Shown here piece by piece: positions 60,274 to 64,000 of a DNA stretch of 64,000 bases. The stretch's first letter is position 1, and each line of letters starts with the position of its first letter. The notes beneath the pieces are model-generated. The model was not told where the DNA came from. It did not search any database and saw only the letters and a program-made list of their open reading frames with translations. Origin of the DNA: Bradyrhizobium liaoningense (GTDB lineage: Bacteria; Pseudomonadota; Alphaproteobacteria; Rhizobiales; Xanthobacteraceae); assembly GCF_018130825.1 (NCBI RefSeq), contig NZ_JAFCJS010000006.1:310001-374000 (forward strand), written 5' to 3'. The position numbers and the translations under genes are program-made.

Positions 60274-61185
60274 TTATCCTTTCACGATCCGGCGGCAGTG
60301 GACCCACGCCGCTTCAATCAGGTTCTCGCTCGCCTCCGGCGTGCGGAAGGCCGAATGCGCCGACAGGGTCACGTTCGGAATCTTCGTCAGCGGATGATCG
60401 CCGGGCAGGGGCTCGATGTTGAAGACGTCGAGACCGGCATGGCGGATATGGCCCGACTTCAGTGCGTCGATCATCGCCTGCTCGTCGACGATTGCGGCGC
60501 GCGCGGTGTTGACGAAGATGACGCCCGATTTCATTTTTGCGATCTTCTCGCGCGTGATCATGCCGCGCGTTTCGTCGTTGAGAAGGAGATGCAGTGACAC
60601 CACGTCGCTCCTCGCCAGCAGCGTGTCGAGGTCGGTGAACTCGACGCCCGGAGAGCTCTTGGGCGAGCGGTTCCAGGCGATCACCTTCATGCCGCTGCCG
60701 GATGCGATGCGCGCGACTTCCGCGGCGATGCCGCCGAAGCCGATCAGGCCCAGCGTCTTGCCGGTGAGCTGCATACCGTCCTCGCGCAGCCAGCTTCCGG
60801 CGCGCATCTCGCGGTCCATCATCGCGATGACGCGGGCCGAGGCCCACATCAGCGCGATCGCGGATTCCGCAACGGCGGTGTCGCCATAGCCCTTGATCAG
60901 ATGCACGGAGATGCCGAGCTCGGCGAGCTCCTCCGGGTTCATGTAGCTGCGCGCCCCGGTGCCGAGAAACACGACGTGCTTCAGGCCGGTGCACTTCTTC
61001 GCCACCTCGGTCGGCAGCGCCGTGTGGTCGACGATCGCGATCTCGGCGCCATCAAGGATTTCAGGGTATTGCGCGGGCTTGATATCGGGGTCCCTGTGGA
61101 TCCGCATCTTGGGATCACCCGGCTTCTCCAGCCGCGCCATGATCACGGCGAGGGCTTCGTTGGCGTCGACGAAAACTCCGCGCAT
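60274..61185 (-). CDS. D-isomer-specific 2-hydroxyacid dehydrogenase
   Basis: 303 aa. GIGFGG-type Rossmann motif (GLIGFGGIAAEVARIASG), the NAD-binding NTARAAIVDEQAM, catalytic Arg in LHLLLNDETRGM, Glu in DVFNIEPLP and His in SAHSAFRT. Interconverts D-2-hydroxy and 2-keto acids. It lies between the carbamoylase and Ldh-family genes; the three make a hydroxyacid/amide degradation unit. Confidence 0.93.
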   Translation of the reverse strand: MRGVFVDANEALAVIMARLEKPGDPKMRIHRDPDIKPAQYPEILDGAEIAIVDHTALPTEVAKKCTGLKHVVFLGTGARSYMNPEELAELGISVHLIKGYGDTAVAESAIALMWASARVIAMMDREMRAGSWLREDGMQLTGKTLGLIGFGGIAAEVARIASGSGMKVIAWNRSPKSSPGVEFTDLDTLLARSDVVSLHLLLNDETRGMITREKIAKMKSGVIFVNTARAAIVDEQAMIDALKSGHIRHAGLDVFNIEPLPGDHPLTKIPNVTLSAHSAFRTPEASENLIEAAWVHCRRIVKG

Positions 61186-61197
61186 GGCTCTCTCCGG

Positions 61198-62448
61198 TCA
61201 GGACGCGACGCCGGCAATCGCCAGCACGGTGTGCATGAGGACGTTGGTGCCAGCAGTGCAGTCGGGCTGCGTGGCGTCCTCCAGCTCGTTGTGGCTGATG
61301 CCGTCCTTGCAGGGCACGAACACCATCGCCGCCGGCATGACGGTGTTGAGGTTGCAGGCGTCGTGGCCGGCGCCGGAGGTGATGCGGCGGGAGGAATAGC
61401 CGAGCGTCTTCGCTGCGTTCTCGACCGCCGCGATCAGCTTCGGGTCGAAATGCGTCGGCGGCTTGCGCCAGACCAGGTCGATCTTGACCTCGACCTTGCG
61501 TCGCGCGGCGATCTCGGCAATGGCGGTGCGCAGGTCGCGGTCGAGCGCATCCATGATGGCGCCATCCGCGCTGCGGCAATCCATGGTGAAGGCGATCTCG
61601 CCGGGAATGACATTGCGCGAGGGGTTTGCGATCACGGCCTCGCCGATGGTGCCGACCGCGTTCGGCCCATTCTTCTTGGCGATCGCCTCCATCGCCAGCA
61701 CGATCTCGGAGAGCGTTGCCAGCGCATCGCGCCGCAGCGGCATCGGGGTCGAGCCCGCATGGCTCTCGAAGCCGGAAATCTTGCCGTCGTACCAGAGCAC
61801 GCCCTGGCCGGAATCGACCACGCCGATGGTCTTGCCTTCGGCTTCCAGGATCGGCCCCTGCTCGATGTGCAGCTCGACGAAGCAGCCGAGCTTCTGGAAA
61901 CCGACCGGCTTGCCGCCGCGATAGCCGATGCTGTCGAGCGCCTGGCCGACGGTCGTGCCGTCGATGTCCTTGCGCGAGAGGATGTCGTCGGTGGTGAAAT
62001 CGCCGACATAGGCGGCGGAGGCCATCATCGCCGGCGCGAAGCGCGAGCCTTCCTCGTTGGTCCAGTTGACGACGCAGATCGGCGCCTCGGTCTCGATGCC
62101 GGCGTCGTTCAGCGTGCGGATCACTTCCAGCGCGCCGAGTGTTCCCAGGATGCCGTCATACTTGCCGCCGGTCGGCTGGGTGTCGAGGTGCGAGCCGATG
62201 CCGACGGGCAGCTTCGACATGTCGCGGCCCTTGCGCAGGCCGAACTGCGAGCCGAGCGCATCGACATGCACCTCGAGGCCGGCATCCTCGCAGGCCTTGC
62301 GGAACCAGTCGCGCACCTGCTTGTCTTCGTTGCTCAGCGTCAGCCGTCGCACGCCGCCCTTGGCCGTCGCGCCGAACTGTGCGGTCTCGTGGATGGAGCC
62401 CCAGAGGCGGGCGGAATCGATTTGCAGGTTGGTGGCGGCTCGGCTCAT
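61198..62448 (-). CDS. N-carbamoyl-L-amino-acid hydrolase / allantoate amidohydrolase family
   Basis: 416 aa M20-family metal amidohydrolase. Metal ligands: GSHLDTQPTGGKYDG (His, Asp), NWTNEEGSRF (Glu), FVELHIEQGPIL (His) and SHNELEDA (His). Hydrolyses ureido bonds of N-carbamoyl amino acids, beta-ureidopropionate or allantoate. ATG 62448 is the first Met with family alignment. It is the first gene of a minus-strand unit and is next to a LysR gene in the same direction. Confidence 0.92.
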   Translation of the reverse strand: MSRAATNLQIDSARLWGSIHETAQFGATAKGGVRRLTLSNEDKQVRDWFRKACEDAGLEVHVDALGSQFGLRKGRDMSKLPVGIGSHLDTQPTGGKYDGILGTLGALEVIRTLNDAGIETEAPICVVNWTNEEGSRFAPAMMASAAYVGDFTTDDILSRKDIDGTTVGQALDSIGYRGGKPVGFQKLGCFVELHIEQGPILEAEGKTIGVVDSGQGVLWYDGKISGFESHAGSTPMPLRRDALATLSEIVLAMEAIAKKNGPNAVGTIGEAVIANPSRNVIPGEIAFTMDCRSADGAIMDALDRDLRTAIAEIAARRKVEVKIDLVWRKPPTHFDPKLIAAVENAAKTLGYSSRRITSGAGHDACNLNTVMPAAMVFVPCKDGISHNELEDATQPDCTAGTNVLMHTVLAIAGVAS

Positions 62449-62479
62449 GCGGTCGGTCTCTCGATTGTCCGGCGCTTTT

Positions 62480-63397
62480 TCAATGACGCGCCAGCGCGGG
62501 CGCGTCAACCGCGAGGCTGCTCTGCGCAATCTGACATGCAAGCTCGGCGACGCGCTCCACCGCCACGACGTCGGGCGAGGCGAGCCAGCTTGCCGTGAAC
62601 GTCAGCGGCGCGATGGCGAGCTCGGTGTCGAGCAGTTGCAACCGCCCGTCTGCAAGCTCGTTCTCGACGATGGCGTCGGGGATCACTGCGATGCCGAGCC
62701 CCTCGACCGCCATGTGGATGACGGTCGCCAGCGAAGCGGACGCATGCAGCCGGATCGGCGGCAGCTCCGGCCGGTCGAACACCTCGCGCACGACCTCGTA
62801 GGGCTTGGTCTTGCGCGGGAAGGTGATGATCGGAAACCGAGCGAGCTCCGCCGGCGTGACCGGGCCCTTGCCGAGCCCGAGCGAAGGGCTTGCGAGGAAT
62901 CCGATCGGGTAGTCGGCGAGCACGCGGTTGTGCACGCCTGAGGCCGACAGCGGTCCCACCACGAAGGCGAGCTCGATCTCCTGTGCGAGCAGACGCGCGG
63001 TGAGGTTCGGTGTGATGTCGACCTCGATCTCCAGCGACAGGTTTGGATAGAGCTCGTTCACGCTCTTCACGAGGCGCGGCAGCCAGGTGTGCACGATGGT
63101 CTCGGCGACGCCGAGCCGCATCACGCCGCGCATCGCCGACCGATCGCCGATCTCTGCCATCATCTGCGCGCGCAAGCCGATCAGCTTCTCCGCGTAGACC
63201 ATCATCTGCCGGCCGCTCGGGGTCGGCGAGGCGACGCGATGGTCGCGGTTCAAAAGCTTCACGCCCATCTCGCGCTCGAGCTGGGCAATGCGCTGGGAGA
63301 TCGCCGGCTGGGTCGTATTGAGCCTTTGTGCGGCGCCGCGGAAGCTGCCGAGCTTCACAACCCAAAGGAACGTCTCGATCGACCTGAAGTCCAGCAT
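62480..63397 (-). CDS. LysR family transcriptional regulator
   Basis: 305 aa. N-terminal HTH (IETFLWVVKLGSFRGAAQRLNTTQPAISQRIAQLE) and a periplasmic-binding-like effector domain. Divergent from the DUF1445 gene; in LysR systems that arrangement usually means activation of the divergent gene and autorepression. It may also feed the downstream hydrolase unit, 31 nt beyond its stop. Confidence 0.95.
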   Translation of the reverse strand: MLDFRSIETFLWVVKLGSFRGAAQRLNTTQPAISQRIAQLEREMGVKLLNRDHRVASPTPSGRQMMVYAEKLIGLRAQMMAEIGDRSAMRGVMRLGVAETIVHTWLPRLVKSVNELYPNLSLEIEVDITPNLTARLLAQEIELAFVVGPLSASGVHNRVLADYPIGFLASPSLGLGKGPVTPAELARFPIITFPRKTKPYEVVREVFDRPELPPIRLHASASLATVIHMAVEGLGIAVIPDAIVENELADGRLQLLDTELAIAPLTFTASWLASPDVVAVERVAELACQIAQSSLAVDAPALARH

Positions 63398-63414
63398 TGG
63401 AAGGATTTTCCCAG

Positions 63415-63435
63415 TCGATAAATTGGATTTATCGA
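63415..63435. promoter_or_regulatory. Perfect 21-bp palindrome, probable LysR site
   Basis: Arms TCGATAAAT (63415-63423) and ATTTATCGA (63427-63435) around TGG. It contains the T-N11-A pattern of LysR boxes and lies 18 nt from the LysR start and 82 nt from the divergent start codon. A likely recognition site for the regulator; second, weaker AT-rich repeats (GATTAGA) follow to 63460. Confidence 0.7.
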
Positions 63436-63516
63436 GATTGATTAGAAACGAAGATTAGACTTTATAGCACGCTTGGTGTTGGCTGTCTTTGTCGAGTTTA
63501 TAGGCAGGTCGATCAC

Positions 63517-64000
63517 ATGACTGTTTTGGTGGCAGCGCAGCAAACTGAAACAACCGACGCCCTTCCGAGCCGCCAGGCGCGGCTCGCTTATCGCGCCGGC
63601 GAGGTGGGCTCCACCGCCGGCGTCGCCCCCGGCTTCGTCCAAGGCAATCTGGCGATCCTGCCGGCCGAATATGCCAGCGCCTTCCACCGCTTCTGCCAGC
63701 TCAATCCGAAACCGTGCCCGATCATCGGCATGTCCGATGTCGGCAGCCCGCATATCCCGGCGCTGGGCGCCGATCTCGACATCCGCACCGATGTTCCGCG
63801 CTACCGCGTCTGGCGCGATGGCGAAGTCGTCGCCGAGCCGACCGACGTGAAGAGCTACTGGCGCGACGATCTCGTGACCTTCGTGCTCGGTTGCTCCTTC
63901 TCGTTCGAAGAGGCGCTGCTCGACGAGGGCATGCCGATCCGCCACATCGAGCACGATGTGCGCGTGCCGATGTACCGCACCAACATCGCCTGTGGCGAAG
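63517..64000 (+). CDS. DUF1445 / putative hydro-lyase family, partial
   Basis: First 161 codons; the gene runs off the right edge. It contains RLAYRAGEVGSTAGVAPGFV, ANLAILP-like GNLAILPAEYA, FCQLNPKPCPIIGMSDVG and the DIRTDVPRYRVWRDG region, all diagnostic of the DUF1445 (D-glutamate cyclase / putative hydro-lyase) family. ATG 63517 begins MTVLVAAQQTETTDALPSRQ. Related enzymes convert D-glutamate and 5-oxo-D-proline; the bacterial substrate is unknown. Divergent from LysR. Confidence 0.9.
   Translation, partial: MTVLVAAQQTETTDALPSRQARLAYRAGEVGSTAGVAPGFVQGNLAILPAEYASAFHRFCQLNPKPCPIIGMSDVGSPHIPALGADLDIRTDVPRYRVWRDGEVVAEPTDVKSYWRDDLVTFVLGCSFSFEEALLDEGMPIRHIEHDVRVPMYRTNIACGE

Overview
The window is ordinary chromosome from a GC-rich alphaproteobacterium, most likely Bradyrhizobium or a close relative. 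The evidence is the third-position G/C bias, the ABC-importer load, a CYP102-type P450-reductase fusion, a class III PHA synthase next to a phasin, a paa phenylacetate operon, aap-type amino-acid permeases, and several families of short palindromic intergenic repeats of the kind scattered through Bradyrhizobium genomes. I see no transposase, integrase, phage gene, CRISPR array, rRNA or intact tRNA. Genes are densely packed, with many ATGA or TGATG overlaps.

Layout. (1) 1-12085, minus strand: one long transcription unit holding two Dpp/Opp-type peptide importers. One is complete and the second runs off the left edge. Between them lie a gamma-glutamyltransferase and a DUF1028 protein, both assigned to the Ntn-hydrolase fold. 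This looks like uptake and hydrolysis of gamma-glutamyl or other small peptides. (2) 12485-20211, plus strand: DUF6489 protein, alpha/beta hydrolase, WS/DGAT acyltransferase, epoxide hydrolase, CYP102 fusion and a spermidine-synthase-like methyltransferase, a lipid and fatty-acid oxidation block. (3) 20409-27167: an NTF2-like exported protein and a hydrolase on the minus strand. On the plus strand follow a PHA synthase module (PhaE-like small subunit plus class III PhaC), a GNAT enzyme, a phasin with a clear operator and terminator, a DUF445 membrane protein, and a paralogue of the hydrolase in block 2. (4) 27359-34894: paaX, paaABCDE, paaI, paaK and a quinone-oxidoreductase-like gene. This is the upper phenylacetate pathway; the ring-opening and beta-oxidation genes (paaZ, F, G, H, J) are not in the window.

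(5) 34897-43973: a YeeE/YedE transporter, an EamA exporter divergent from a MocR/PdxR regulator with conspicuous operator half-sites, an OsmC-hydrolase fusion, a sulfite-oxidase-like Moco enzyme, an MHS-type MFS transporter, and a P450 plus 3Fe-4S ferredoxin pair divergent from a TetR regulator. (6) 43970-50286: an Asp/Glu-racemase-family enzyme, an AapJ-like binding protein, a class III aminotransferase and an RpiR regulator, divergent from AapQ/AapM-like permeases. No ATPase gene is present. (7) 50388-56195: an exported PHB-depolymerase-like esterase with a fibronectin III domain, a two-subunit Moco hydroxylase with a Tat signal, and an amidase.

(8) 56313-64000: a non-canonical SDR divergent from a tartrate/D-malate dehydrogenase, a suppressor-of-fused protein, and a three-gene run (Ldh-family dehydrogenase, D-2-hydroxyacid dehydrogenase, carbamoyl-amino-acid hydrolase). 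A LysR regulator follows, divergent from a DUF1445 hydro-lyase across a perfect palindrome. This region looks like hydroxyacid and N-carbamoyl or cyclic amino-acid catabolism.

Carbon logic, by inference: fatty acids and phenylacetate yield acetyl-CoA, which can be stored as PHA by the PhaC-phasin module. A PhaR-type operator at the phasin gene and a near-match ahead of the block-2 operon suggest the lipid and PHA blocks may share a regulator. No single system stands out as wholly undescribed. The best leads are the double importer with two Ntn-hydrolases, the PhaR-like boxes, the small PHA synthase subunit, the SDR lacking most of its catalytic residues, and the LysR/DUF1445 cluster.
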